DNA from: an uncultured Pirellulaceae bacterium
GTDB lineage: Bacteria > Planctomycetota > Planctomycetia > Pirellulales > Pirellulaceae
Length of the DNA stretch: 55,865 nt
Assembly (NCBI GenBank): GCA_938010615.1
Contig: CALLUY010000101.1
Location: 1-55,865 of the forward strand
Direction of reading: 5' to 3'
Under the pieces are notes generated by a model. It was not told where the DNA came from. It saw nothing but the letters and a program-made list of their open reading frames with translations, and ran no database searches. Below are positions 1 through 7,939 of the stretch, piece by piece. Within the stretch, counting starts at the first letter, position 1, and the number at the start of each line of letters is the position of its first letter. The position numbers were made by a program, and so were the translations under genes.

Positions 1-3
1 GCC

Positions 4-85
4 GGACCTTTGGTCCTAAAATAATCGGGGGAATCTAAGTCCCAGCCCGATGGGCTGGGCTAGGCAAGAAACGGGGCTTTGCCCC
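4..85. repeat. Run of three short hairpins upstream of sdh
   Basis: Three small perfect inverted repeats follow each other: GGACC-TTT-GGTCC (4-16), CCCAGCCC-GAT-GGGCTGGG (41-59) and GGGGC-TTT-GCCCC (73-85). None is followed by a clear T-run, so they are not convincing intrinsic terminators. They look like remnants of dispersed GC-rich hairpin elements between a gene lying off the left edge and sdhC. No coding region is supported in 1-367. Confidence 0.5.
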
Positions 86-111
86 TAAACGCAAACACTG
101 CAACTTCAAAA

Positions 112-158
112 CTCACGCTTCGGGTTAAGATTTGCGGAGACAAACCAAAACCATGCAA
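112..158 (+). repeat. Dispersed repeat, copy 1
   Basis: This stretch, containing TCACGCTTCGGGTTA and then ACAAACCAAAACCATGCAA, recurs with few changes at 17251-17296, 17 kb away and also in a non-coding gap. The TCACGCTTCGGGTT part is the half-arm of the palindromic element seen complete at 17214-17264. It is an intergenic repeat family, not a gene. Nothing else is recognised between here and the sdhC start. Confidence 0.6.
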
Positions 159-367
159 TTTCCTATAACGGTGCGAGCGACCTCGTTGGAGCTGAGCCAA
201 AACGTCACAGCCCAACATTTGCTAGTCGTTGATAATTTCCGCCGAGTATTGCGGTTCTATCCAAAGCTGCACTAGCCGATTTTCCCCGTATCCGCGAAAC
301 TAAACAGTAACGCAATTACGCACCACAAACCCGATGTCTCGACCTTCCCGCGGAGGTCAATTTTATC

Positions 368-1105
368 ATGAAACGCCTGAAACTCCTTTTCGCCAGCTCG
401 ATCGGGAAAAAATTTGTCGCAGCGATCACTGGATTGATCATGTTCGGATTCTTGGTCGGGCACGCTGCCGGACACATGAAAATTTTCACAGGGGCCGACA
501 GTGCGGGCATTCCCCACATTGATTCCTACGGACAGTTCCTGAAAGACTTCGGAGCGCCGGCACTTCCGCCGATGCTGGCACTGTGGGGAGCTCGACTGTT
601 TCTGCTGGGGGCCGTTGTCCTCCACGTCGTGACGGTGATTTTGCTTAGCGATCAAAACAAGAAAGCTCGACCCGTCGGCTATGTCAAGAAGAAGCGTGCT
701 ATGGCTTCGCCGGCGGCGCTTTACATGATGGTAACGGGAACAGCGATTCTAGCGTTCATCGTGTTGCACATCCTGCACTTTACGACAGGCAGTCTTCCGT
801 TGTTAGGAGAGCACGAACACGGTTATGTTTATAACAACATGATGAGCTCGTTCAGTATTTGGTGGGTTTCGTTGGCCTACATCATCATGATGGTCGTCAT
901 CGGATTTCACTTGTACCACGGCGTGTGGAGCCTGTTCCAAACGCTGGGCTTGGACAATCCAGATCGCAACATGTACTTGCGAGCGTTTGCAGTCCTTTTT
1001 GCGATCGGCGTTTCAGCGACGTTCATTTTGGTCCCACTTTCGTTTATGTCCGGCCAAATGCCCGAAGCTGCCGAATACTCTCACGAGCTGTTGTCAAAAC
1101 ACTAG
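368..1105 (+). CDS. sdhC: Succinate dehydrogenase/fumarate reductase cytochrome b subunit
   Basis: This is the single membrane-anchor subunit of a B-type (diheme) succinate:quinone oxidoreductase. It binds heme and quinone and holds the SdhAB head to the cytoplasmic membrane. The 245-residue protein has five hydrophobic helices at about 12-32, 65-90, 118-140, 160-185 and 205-232, with histidines in or beside several helices as expected for two b hemes. Length and helix number match the single-anchor B type rather than the SdhC+SdhD type. It starts with ATG after a GGAGG-like sequence (CGGAGGTC) about 10 bases upstream. It is first in an sdhC-sdhA-sdhB operon, and no separate sdhD is present, which fits this class. 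Confidence 0.93.
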   Translation: MKRLKLLFASSIGKKFVAAITGLIMFGFLVGHAAGHMKIFTGADSAGIPHIDSYGQFLKDFGAPALPPMLALWGARLFLLGAVVLHVVTVILLSDQNKKARPVGYVKKKRAMASPAALYMMVTGTAILAFIVLHILHFTTGSLPLLGEHEHGYVYNNMMSSFSIWWVSLAYIIMMVVIGFHLYHGVWSLFQTLGLDNPDRNMYLRAFAVLFAIGVSATFILVPLSFMSGQMPEAAEYSHELLSKH

Positions 1106-1117
1106 CCGTTCGTAGTA

Positions 1118-1131
1118 CCGCCTTCAGGCGG
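1118..1131. repeat. Small hairpin in the sdhC-sdhA gap
   Basis: CCGCC-TTCA-GGCGG lies in the 99-base gap between sdhC and sdhA, within GTAGTACCGCCTTCAGGCGG. A similar string (GTAGTTAACGCCTTTAGGC) follows sdhB near 3920, so this is probably a dispersed intergenic element. There is no T-run, so read-through into sdhA is expected. It might affect the ratio or stability of the transcripts. Confidence 0.45.
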
Positions 1132-1204
1132 AATCAAAACTTGACACAATTCTGCCTAATTCCACTTGGGCGGAACTAAAACAAAACTCAACTTAAGAAC
1201 TATC

Positions 1205-3124
1205 ATGCTGAAGCTTGATGCACAACTTCCCGAAGGCCCTCTCGAAGACGCCTGGACAAATCACAAAAACAAGCTGCGGCTTGTCGGCCCAAAGAACCGC
1301 CCGAAGTACAAAGTGCTCGTCATTGGTTCGGGACTCTCTGGAGCTTCCGCGGCGGCGTCGATCGGAGCGATGGGCTATCAAGTTGAATGTTTCTGCTTTC
1401 AGGATTCTCCTCGCCGAGCTCACAGTATCGCGGCTCAGGGTGGAATCAACGCTTCGAAAAACTACCGCAACGATGGCGATTCGACTTGGCGTCTGTTCGT
1501 CGATACGCAAAAGGGCGGTGACTTTCGCGCGAGAGAAGAAAACGTTTATCGCCTTGCGGAGCTGAGTACTGCGATCATCGACCAAGCGGTTGCTCAAGGC
1601 GTTCCGTTTGCTCGTGAGTACGGCGGGAAGCTTGCCAATCGCTCGTTCGGCGGTGTTCTCGTTGAGCGGACTTTCTACTGTCGCGGTGAAACAGGGCAGC
1701 AACTTTTGCTCGGTGCTTACTCGGCGTTGGAAGAGCAAATCGCTGCCAAAACCGTCAAAATGCATACTCGGACGGAGATCATGGACTACGTGATCGTCGA
1801 CGGAAAAGTCCGCGGGGTGATCACGCGAAACCTCGTCACTGGTGAGCTCAAGCGACACGTCGCCGACGCCGTTGTTCTGGCGACAGGCGGATACGGCAAC
1901 GTTTATTACTTGTCGACCAACGCCAAAAACTGCAACGTTTCGGCGTTGATGCGAGCCTATCGACGCGGAGCTGGTTTCGCGAACCCTTGCTTCACACAGA
2001 TTCATCCGACTTCGATTCCGGCTTCGGGCGACTATCAGTCGAAGCTGACTCTGATGAGCGAATCGCTGCGTAACGACGGTCGAATCTGGGTGCCGCGTGA
2101 CAAAGACGAAAAACGTGCCCCGACTGACATTCCCGAAGAAGAACGTTACTACTATTTGGAAGAGCGTTACCCTCGCTACGGCAACCTCGTTCCTCGCGAT
2201 GTGGCCGCCCGCAACGCGAAAGACGTCTGCGACGAGGGCTTGGGCGTGGGGCCAACTGGCTACGGCGTTTACCTCGACTTCGGTGCGGCGATCGAAGAAA
2301 AAGGCGTCGACGCGGTCAAATCAAAGTACGCCAACCTGTTTGAGATGTACCATCGGATCACCGATGACGATCCAACGAAGACGCCGATGCGGATTTTCCC
2401 CGCGGTCCATTACACGATGGGCGGACTGTGGGTCGACTACAACTTGATGACGACGATCCCAGGCATGTTTGCCGTGGGCGAAGCAAACTTCGCCGACCAC
2501 GGAGCGAACCGTCTGGGCGCCAGTTCGTTGATGCAGTGCTTGGCAGATGGTTACTTCATCATTCCGGTCACGATTGGAAACTACCTCAGCGGTCATGAAA
2601 AAGATAACTTGACGACCGAAGATGCTCACTTCGACAAAGTTGAGGCCGAAGTCAAAGAAGGCATCGACAAATTGTTGGCGATCAAAGGGAAACGTTCGAC
2701 GAACTCGATCCATCGGGAGCTTGGCCAAATCATGTGGGAACACTGTGGCATCTCCCGCAACGAAAAGTCACTAAAAGAAGGGCTCACGAAGATCCCTGAA
2801 CTCCGGAAGGACTTTTGGAGCAACGTCAGCGTCTTGGGCGAAAACGAATCCGTTAACCAATCGCTCGAACATGCCGGACGTGTTGCTGACTTCTTGGACT
2901 ACGGTGAGCTGATGTGTCACGACGCTTTGACTCGCGACGAATCTTGCGGCTGTCATCTTCGCGAAGAACACCAAACACCTGAAGGCGAAGCCAAACGCAA
3001 CGACGAAAAATTTGCCTTTACCTCTGTCTTTGAATACAAGGGCGAAGGAAAAGAACCTGAACTCAATAAAGAACCTCTCAATTTCGAAGCCTTGCCACTG
3101 ATGACGAGGAACTACAAGTCATGA
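1205..3124 (+). CDS. sdhA: Succinate dehydrogenase/fumarate reductase flavoprotein subunit
   Basis: This catalytic FAD subunit interconverts succinate and fumarate at the cytoplasmic face of the membrane. The 639-residue protein has the dinucleotide-binding [14 protein letters not shown] near residue 40 and a covalent-FAD histidine context [13 protein letters not shown] (His about 73). It also has the substrate region [10 protein letters not shown] and the C-terminal FAD motif [10 protein letters not shown]...[10 protein letters not shown]. The frame is open to a TTG at 1166, but the ATG at 1205 immediately precedes the conserved N-terminus and is preferred. Its TGA overlaps the sdhB ATG in an ATGA arrangement, implying translational coupling. 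The insert-rich sequence resembles the B-type enzymes of Bacteroidetes and delta-proteobacteria. Confidence 0.96.
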   Translation: MLKLDAQLPEGPLEDAWTNHKNKLRLVGPKNRPKYKVLVIGSGLSGASAAASIGAMGYQVECFCFQDSPRRAHSIAAQGGINASKNYRNDGDSTWRLFVDTQKGGDFRAREENVYRLAELSTAIIDQAVAQGVPFAREYGGKLANRSFGGVLVERTFYCRGETGQQLLLGAYSALEEQIAAKTVKMHTRTEIMDYVIVDGKVRGVITRNLVTGELKRHVADAVVLATGGYGNVYYLSTNAKNCNVSALMRAYRRGAGFANPCFTQIHPTSIPASGDYQSKLTLMSESLRNDGRIWVPRDKDEKRAPTDIPEEERYYYLEERYPRYGNLVPRDVAARNAKDVCDEGLGVGPTGYGVYLDFGAAIEEKGVDAVKSKYANLFEMYHRITDDDPTKTPMRIFPAVHYTMGGLWVDYNLMTTIPGMFAVGEANFADHGANRLGASSLMQCLADGYFIIPVTIGNYLSGHEKDNLTTEDAHFDKVEAEVKEGIDKLLAIKGKRSTNSIHRELGQIMWEHCGISRNEKSLKEGLTKIPELRKDFWSNVSVLGENESVNQSLEHAGRVADFLDYGELMCHDALTRDESCGCHLREEHQTPEGEAKRNDEKFAFTSVFEYKGEGKEPELNKEPLNFEALPLMTRNYKS

Positions 3125-3897
3125 AAATTAAATTACACGTTTGGCGTCAGAAGGACGCAGAGTCTAAGGGCAAAATGGAGAAGTACGATTTGGACGGACT
3201 TAGTCCAGACATGTCGTTTCTCGAAATGATGGACATGCTCAATGAGAAGTTGATTGCTAACGGCGAAGAAGGCGTTGCTTTTGATCACGATTGCCGCGAA
3301 GGCGTTTGCGGTATGTGCTCGATGGTCGTCAACGGTGAAGCTCACGGGCCGAAGCGCGAGACAACGACTTGCCAACTTTATATGCGACATTTCGAAGATG
3401 GAGCCGAAGTTTATGTCGAGCCTTGGCGAAGTGCGGCGTTTCCGATCGTTCGCGACCTGATGGTGGATCGCAGCGCCTTCGATCGCATTATCCAGGCCGG
3501 TGGATTCATCAGCAATCACTCGGGCCCCAAGCCAGAACCGAACTCGATTCCGATCGAGCCGGGCGTTGCCGAAACGGCGCTCGACGCGGCCAGCTGCATC
3601 GGTTGTGGAGCTTGTGTGGCGGCGTGTCCAAACGGTTCGGCCATGCTGTTCACCGCAGCGAAGGTTTCACACCTTGGTATGATGCCCCAAGGGCAAACCG
3701 AGCGATACGAGCGCGTCAAAGACATGACGGCTCAGATGGAAGAAGAAGGTTTCGGTTCATGCCGCAACTACGCCGAGTGTGAAGCACAGTGCCCCAAAGG
3801 CATCAGCATCGCATTCATCGGTCGCATGAACAGTGACTATTTGAAAGCTTCTCTCATCGAGCCCGTGGATCGTCGCGGCAAGATGAAGGCTCAGTAA
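3121..3897 (+). CDS. sdhB: Succinate dehydrogenase/fumarate reductase iron-sulfur subunit
   Basis: This subunit passes electrons from FAD in SdhA to heme and quinone in SdhC. In the 258-residue protein the 2Fe-2S ligands are Cys58, Cys63, Cys66 and Cys84 (CREGVCGMC...C). The second domain has [12 protein letters not shown] (Cys159, 162, 165, 169) and [14 protein letters not shown] for the 4Fe-4S and 3Fe-4S clusters. It starts at the ATG overlapping the sdhA stop. It is the last gene of sdhCAB. The next gene is convergent, 60 bases away, with no strong terminator hairpin visible. Confidence 0.96.
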   Translation: MKIKLHVWRQKDAESKGKMEKYDLDGLSPDMSFLEMMDMLNEKLIANGEEGVAFDHDCREGVCGMCSMVVNGEAHGPKRETTTCQLYMRHFEDGAEVYVEPWRSAAFPIVRDLMVDRSAFDRIIQAGGFISNHSGPKPEPNSIPIEPGVAETALDAASCIGCGACVAACPNGSAMLFTAAKVSHLGMMPQGQTERYERVKDMTAQMEEEGFGSCRNYAECEAQCPKGISIAFIGRMNSDYLKASLIEPVDRRGKMKAQ

Positions 3898-3957
3898 GCA
3901 GTTTCATTGCGTCATGCTCGTAGTTAACGCCTTTAGGCTTGTCTCGAGCTGACGATG

Positions 3958-6405
3958 CTACTCATTCAAAATTTCGTCCAACCAAGAAGTATCATCCCGA
4001 AGTTCCTTTCGTTTCCGATCACGGAATTCGCGAAACGGCTTCGGAACCAACGTTTCGGTCTCTGACGGCAGGATAATATCCGCGTCAATGCTTGGAAACT
4101 TCTTTCGCAATTTTACAAGGTACTGGTCGTTCAACGATTTGTCGTTCTCGTTGTTGACGATCACAAGACGTTTCAAATTCTTTAGATTTAAAATTTCACG
4201 ATACGTCGTGTTGTCTGGTTTGCCAAAAAATGTGATCGACTCAAGCGTCTGGCAGGCATCGAATCCGATTGGACCAGTCACCTTCCGCAAGACTGACGGA
4301 ATCTGGAGGTTCTTCAGGGAGGGCAACTGATTCAGGAACGAAAGATCTTCTGGCACGAAGCCGATCTCAAAGTAGAGCTCTTCCAGATTCGTCATCGACC
4401 TCAAGGAGGAAAGATCCGTCGGGATTCCATTTCCCGTTCCAGTCGACATACCCTCGACCCACGCTGGATCAAAACTGAGAACTCTTACGTTTTCCAATCC
4501 TTTAAATTGAATTCCACTGCACAAGGGCAGATAAACCGAGTGGCTCGTTTGGTCAGGATTGAGCTGATAGCTCAAACCAATTTCTTTGGCGAATTCGTCG
4601 ACCGGAAAATTGGAAATGCGCAAAAAGTGTTCTAAAGGATAGCCGCCATAATCACCTCGCAACAACATCAACTTCCAAGCGATTGCCGGATCGCTGGCTA
4701 CAGCTCCTGTGAGCGTTAATTTCATGTCGGTATTGAGAATCAAATTCCTGTCGATTGGCTTTGGCTCCCCATCTGAGTCGCTTACATCCTGAAAGTGCAC
4801 TCGTTTTAAAGACTGTGTTTCGGATGGAAGTTTAAAACCTTCTGCCCAGCCTCCATACAGATACACGGATCCAAATTGCGCCAACTCTTCGATCATCGGC
4901 CAATCCTCATCACCCACGGGTGAGTAAACCATGGTGTGCAACATTTGTTGTTCGCACTTGGCGGCATCGAAAAATTTCTGGATCGCTCCCGGTTCAGCAT
5001 TTTGAAATAGGATCGAATTGACGACGCTTGAGTCAATTTCCGTTCCGTCATCAACAACAGAAAAATCGCCCCTGATCGTCATCCAAGATCCAGCCGAAAG
5101 GAGATCAGACAACTGGGACTGGGAAACTTTACAATCACTCAGCACCAGCACCATGCCACTTTCGCCCAACATGCTCGTATCAAATTTGGGCGTTAAGTTG
5201 CATAGCTCCACGCAGCGACCCGGCCACGTTAGCACGGTTTTGACAAGATCCTTTGGCGCATCTTCATCGAACTGCACACGCCAAACCGCTCCACCGATCG
5301 AAGGATCCGTGATCAGCGTAATCCGACCTCCCGATGCACGGTACACGGCAGCAGACTCTCTGGCATTTGCAACTTGTTGTGACAGCGTCACGTTGCCTTG
5401 CGGCGTGGCAAGCACACTAATATCGAAATAGGAGGAGAACCCAAACGCAGCCATCATTAACCCGACAGAAAGGATCGAGAAGAACGTCGGACGTGAACCA
5501 ACAAATCGGTCACTGGTTACTACTTGCTCTTTCGTATTGGCTTGGACGCCTCCGATTCCAATTATCGTAAGAAAAAACACGGCAGCTGCAATCAAAACGA
5601 CCACGCCATCGCCAGAACTGGCGTTGGGAATCAGTTGCGTTAGAAACGGCAAACCCGCGAACAAGAACAAAAGCAGCGAAATAACTTTCTGAAGTGGAAT
5701 CCCTTTGAGCACAAAACTTCTGGGAAACCAAAACAGCAAAACCAACCACGCGGACACGTATCCCAAAATCGCGGCTGTAATTTCAGACACAGAATTTGTG
5801 AGCTCATCACTCGTTCGACCATCAGTACCCATAAGTAGTCGGCTAACGATGGCTAGTAAAAACATTACAGAGGCTACGCCGATCAACATACCTGTTCGGT
5901 CTGCACGAAATCTCTTAACCATCTTCGCAAGCGGCGACTTTGCAGATCCACACGCGCGGCAAATGACAAGGTTCACCACCCAGACCGCGCAAGCAGCGGC
6001 GATTGCGTTCCGCAAATGGATCAAAGAACCCCACAAGAATCCATCGACATCGAAACCCTGCAACTGTCCGGCCTGAAGACCGAACTGCATACTCTTTTTG
6101 GCAGCAACATAGTCTGAGTTGACGAAATACCAACCAACAACACAGCCTACGCTGGCGATCGAAGACACAATCAACACCAACGTTCGTCGCCTCGAATTGG
6201 ATTTCCAACATTGGGTCGCGGCGACCGCAATCCAAGTGCCAAACGCGACGAGAATCACGATTCCAGATTCCACGGGAACCTGCCCTTGGGGCATCGACGG
6301 GAGAACCGCAATGCTGAACAGGACGACCAACCATTGGACCGCGACCACAAAACAACAAGCGTCGAATCGGCTTGGTTGAAACCAACGTTTGAGAAATTGA
6401 AACAT
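3958..6405 (-). CDS. Polytopic membrane protein with LRR-like C-terminal half
   Basis: I do not recognise a named family. The roughly 815-residue protein has about nine hydrophobic helices in its first 380 residues, e.g. VVLFSIAVL, LVAFGTWIAVAA and VVVLIAAAVFFLTIIGIGG. A long soluble domain follows. Its last 200 residues contain leucine-rich repeat-like strings such as LENVRVLSF, MTNLEELYF, LPSLKNLQI and LKNLKRLVI. This suggests a membrane-anchored protein exposing an LRR-like binding surface, as is common in planctomycetes. The ATG at 6405 is preferred over an in-frame TTG at 6429 because it directly precedes the first helix. It is convergent with sdhB and lies 54 bases downstream of the glycosyltransferase gene. 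Confidence 0.75.
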   Translation of the reverse strand: MFQFLKRWFQPSRFDACCFVVAVQWLVVLFSIAVLPSMPQGQVPVESGIVILVAFGTWIAVAATQCWKSNSRRRTLVLIVSSIASVGCVVGWYFVNSDYVAAKKSMQFGLQAGQLQGFDVDGFLWGSLIHLRNAIAAACAVWVVNLVICRACGSAKSPLAKMVKRFRADRTGMLIGVASVMFLLAIVSRLLMGTDGRTSDELTNSVSEITAAILGYVSAWLVLLFWFPRSFVLKGIPLQKVISLLLFLFAGLPFLTQLIPNASSGDGVVVLIAAAVFFLTIIGIGGVQANTKEQVVTSDRFVGSRPTFFSILSVGLMMAAFGFSSYFDISVLATPQGNVTLSQQVANARESAAVYRASGGRITLITDPSIGGAVWRVQFDEDAPKDLVKTVLTWPGRCVELCNLTPKFDTSMLGESGMVLVLSDCKVSQSQLSDLLSAGSWMTIRGDFSVVDDGTEIDSSVVNSILFQNAEPGAIQKFFDAAKCEQQMLHTMVYSPVGDEDWPMIEELAQFGSVYLYGGWAEGFKLPSETQSLKRVHFQDVSDSDGEPKPIDRNLILNTDMKLTLTGAVASDPAIAWKLMLLRGDYGGYPLEHFLRISNFPVDEFAKEIGLSYQLNPDQTSHSVYLPLCSGIQFKGLENVRVLSFDPAWVEGMSTGTGNGIPTDLSSLRSMTNLEELYFEIGFVPEDLSFLNQLPSLKNLQIPSVLRKVTGPIGFDACQTLESITFFGKPDNTTYREILNLKNLKRLVIVNNENDKSLNDQYLVKLRKKFPSIDADIILPSETETLVPKPFREFRDRKRKELRDDTSWLDEILNE

Positions 6406-6459
6406 CTTCGAATTATCGCAGGTTTCCAACGCTGATGCCAGCTTTGGACTTTGTAAGGC

Positions 6460-7143
6460 TCAATACCGCTTCAACAGTTGCTCCGGATCAGCGCCCAAAC
6501 GATATCGCGTTGCCAGAGTCCAATTGCGAATCGTCTGGCGCAGTGGGCCAACTTTCTCCCAGCGTCGTGCGCTAACGTGAATCGGACCCGGAAGAATCTT
6601 GAGGTCGCCCAACGTCGAAATCTGGCGGGCAAACTCAAAGTCTTCCATCAACGATATTTGCGGAATGCCGCCGACGGTATCGTAAAGCTTGCGGCTTGCG
6701 AAAACGCCCTGATCTCCGTACGGCAACTTCTGATATTTGGCACGCCAGAAGTTTCCTTTCTCGAGCAAACGATACACATAGCGAGGATCGTCGATGCATT
6801 GTTCGAAGCAGCCGCAAAAGGTTGCCTTCTCCGCCACCGATAACGATTCCCAAACCTTCAGAATCTGAGACCTTGCTTTCGCCGGCAACCAAGTATCAGC
6901 ATGTAGAAAAAGAATAATCTCCCCTTTTGCCAATTTCGCGCCAGCATGCAATTGCTGGCCACGGCCTCGAGAAGTGTGACAGACAATACAATCGAGTCGC
7001 TCAAGGATTCCGAGCGTACCGTCGGTGCTGCCGCCGTCGGCGATGATCACTTCGTCTGCAACATCACAGGCAAGGGAAACTGCCTGTTCGATGTTGGACG
7101 CTTCATCGAGTACCGGAATGACGATCGAAATGGACACGGACAA
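6460..7143 (-). CDS. Family 2 glycosyltransferase (TIGR04283-like)
   Basis: This is a GT-A fold glycosyltransferase that probably transfers a sugar from a nucleotide-sugar to an unknown acceptor. The N-terminus ISIVIPVLDEASNIEQAV and the string VIIADGGSTDGT are the classic GT2 nucleotide-binding start. FLHADTWLP carries the metal-binding DxD-like element (HAD), and GDQGVFASRKLYDTVGG plus LMEDFEFARQ match the small TIGR04283 family, including the catalytic ED. No start ATG is available: TTG at 7143 or GTG at 7137 must be used. The length of about 225 residues is normal. It is cytoplasmic with no membrane helix. It follows the thioredoxin-like gene after a repeat-containing gap, so co-transcription is uncertain. 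Confidence 0.85.
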   Translation of the reverse strand: MSVSISIVIPVLDEASNIEQAVSLACDVADEVIIADGGSTDGTLGILERLDCIVCHTSRGRGQQLHAGAKLAKGEIILFLHADTWLPAKARSQILKVWESLSVAEKATFCGCFEQCIDDPRYVYRLLEKGNFWRAKYQKLPYGDQGVFASRKLYDTVGGIPQISLMEDFEFARQISTLGDLKILPGPIHVSARRWEKVGPLRQTIRNWTLATRYRLGADPEQLLKRY

Positions 7144-7170
7144 TGTGATGCCTGTTGTCTGAAAAAAAAT

Positions 7171-7238
7171 AACCCGAAACGCAAGCGAGTTTGGACCGCG
7201 GCGATGGCGATGTCAAATTCTCGCTTCCGTTCCGGGTT
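7171..7238. repeat. Imperfect palindromic intergenic repeat
   Basis: The left arm (7171-7192, AACCCGAAACGCAAGCGAGT...) and right arm (7215-7238, ending TTCCGTTCCGGGTT) form a long imperfect stem around a roughly 22-base loop. The arm is a variant of the element at 17214-17264. It sits downstream of the thioredoxin-like gene, and a run of eight A follows the stem base on the other side. It may stabilise or terminate transcripts, but it belongs to a dispersed family. Confidence 0.55.
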
Positions 7239-7277
7239 AACCGAAACGCCAGGAATCGACCTGGTGTGAGTGAAGTG

Positions 7278-7748
7278 CTATTTCTTCTCTGTATTTTCTT
7301 CGTCGTTGCTGGCCAAACGATAAGTTCCTGCTTTGGCAACGAACGATTCAACGGTCGCAACCGACTGAACACCTTTGAGGTATCGACGCAACCATTTACC
7401 ACCGCTCTTTTCGAACATGATGATTTGCGGCAAACCTCGATCCCCGATCAACTGGTTGGCCAGCTCAGGCTGTTTGTCGTAGTCCATCATGGCGAAATGG
7501 AATTTATTGAACGAATCCCGATTCATCAATTGTGGCAACGTTGTCGCTTTCATTTGGCGACATGGAGGACACCAATCAGCGGTTACCATGACCAACAGGG
7601 GCTTGTCACCTGCTTGAGCTTTTGCGTATGCCTGTTTGTACGTCAGCGTCTCTTTCGACACTTCATTGTATTGGGAGAATGACTGTTGAGCCTGAGCCGC
7701 CGAAGTCGTTAGAGCCAAAACCATCCCAATGGCCAAAAGAGTTTTCAT
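7278..7748 (-). CDS. Exported thioredoxin-fold protein (CPPC active site)
   Basis: A thiol:disulfide oxidoreductase-like protein of 156 residues, probably acting outside the cytoplasm. The N-terminal signal peptide MKTLLAIGMVLALTTSAAQA ends at a likely Ala-X-Ala cleavage site. The active site is DWCPPCRQM, with Cys60 and Cys63. The cis-Pro region is in RGLPQIIMF. CPPC rather than CGPC is typical of thioredoxin-like domains of the DUF255/thioredoxin_7 kind. ATG 7748 is chosen because it starts the signal peptide and has AAGGA 8 bases upstream. It lies downstream of the Clp-like operon in the same direction, with a 190-base gap that holds no clear feature. A functional link to that operon is possible but unproven. 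Confidence 0.85.
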   Translation of the reverse strand: MKTLLAIGMVLALTTSAAQAQQSFSQYNEVSKETLTYKQAYAKAQAGDKPLLVMVTADWCPPCRQMKATTLPQLMNRDSFNKFHFAMMDYDKQPELANQLIGDRGLPQIIMFEKSGGKWLRRYLKGVQSVATVESFVAKAGTYRLASNDEENTEKK

Positions 7749-7939
7749 ATCGCAATCCTTGAACTTTTTCCCACGGGTCAAACGCCATCCGACCCCTGAT
7801 AGCTGATATCGTCAAAGGTGCTGCCAGATTCCTGGATTGTGGAATTCTTTTCGCTTTGAGTACTGAGCCCAATAATTCAAGTCAGTAAAAGCTTGATGCT
7901 TGAAGCGATTACAAGTCGATCCAACACGGCAGCACGAAA

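Noticed and set aside
1193..2005. 270-codon minus-strand frame opposite sdhA
   Set aside because: sdhA is certain on the plus strand; the antisense product has no recognisable motif.
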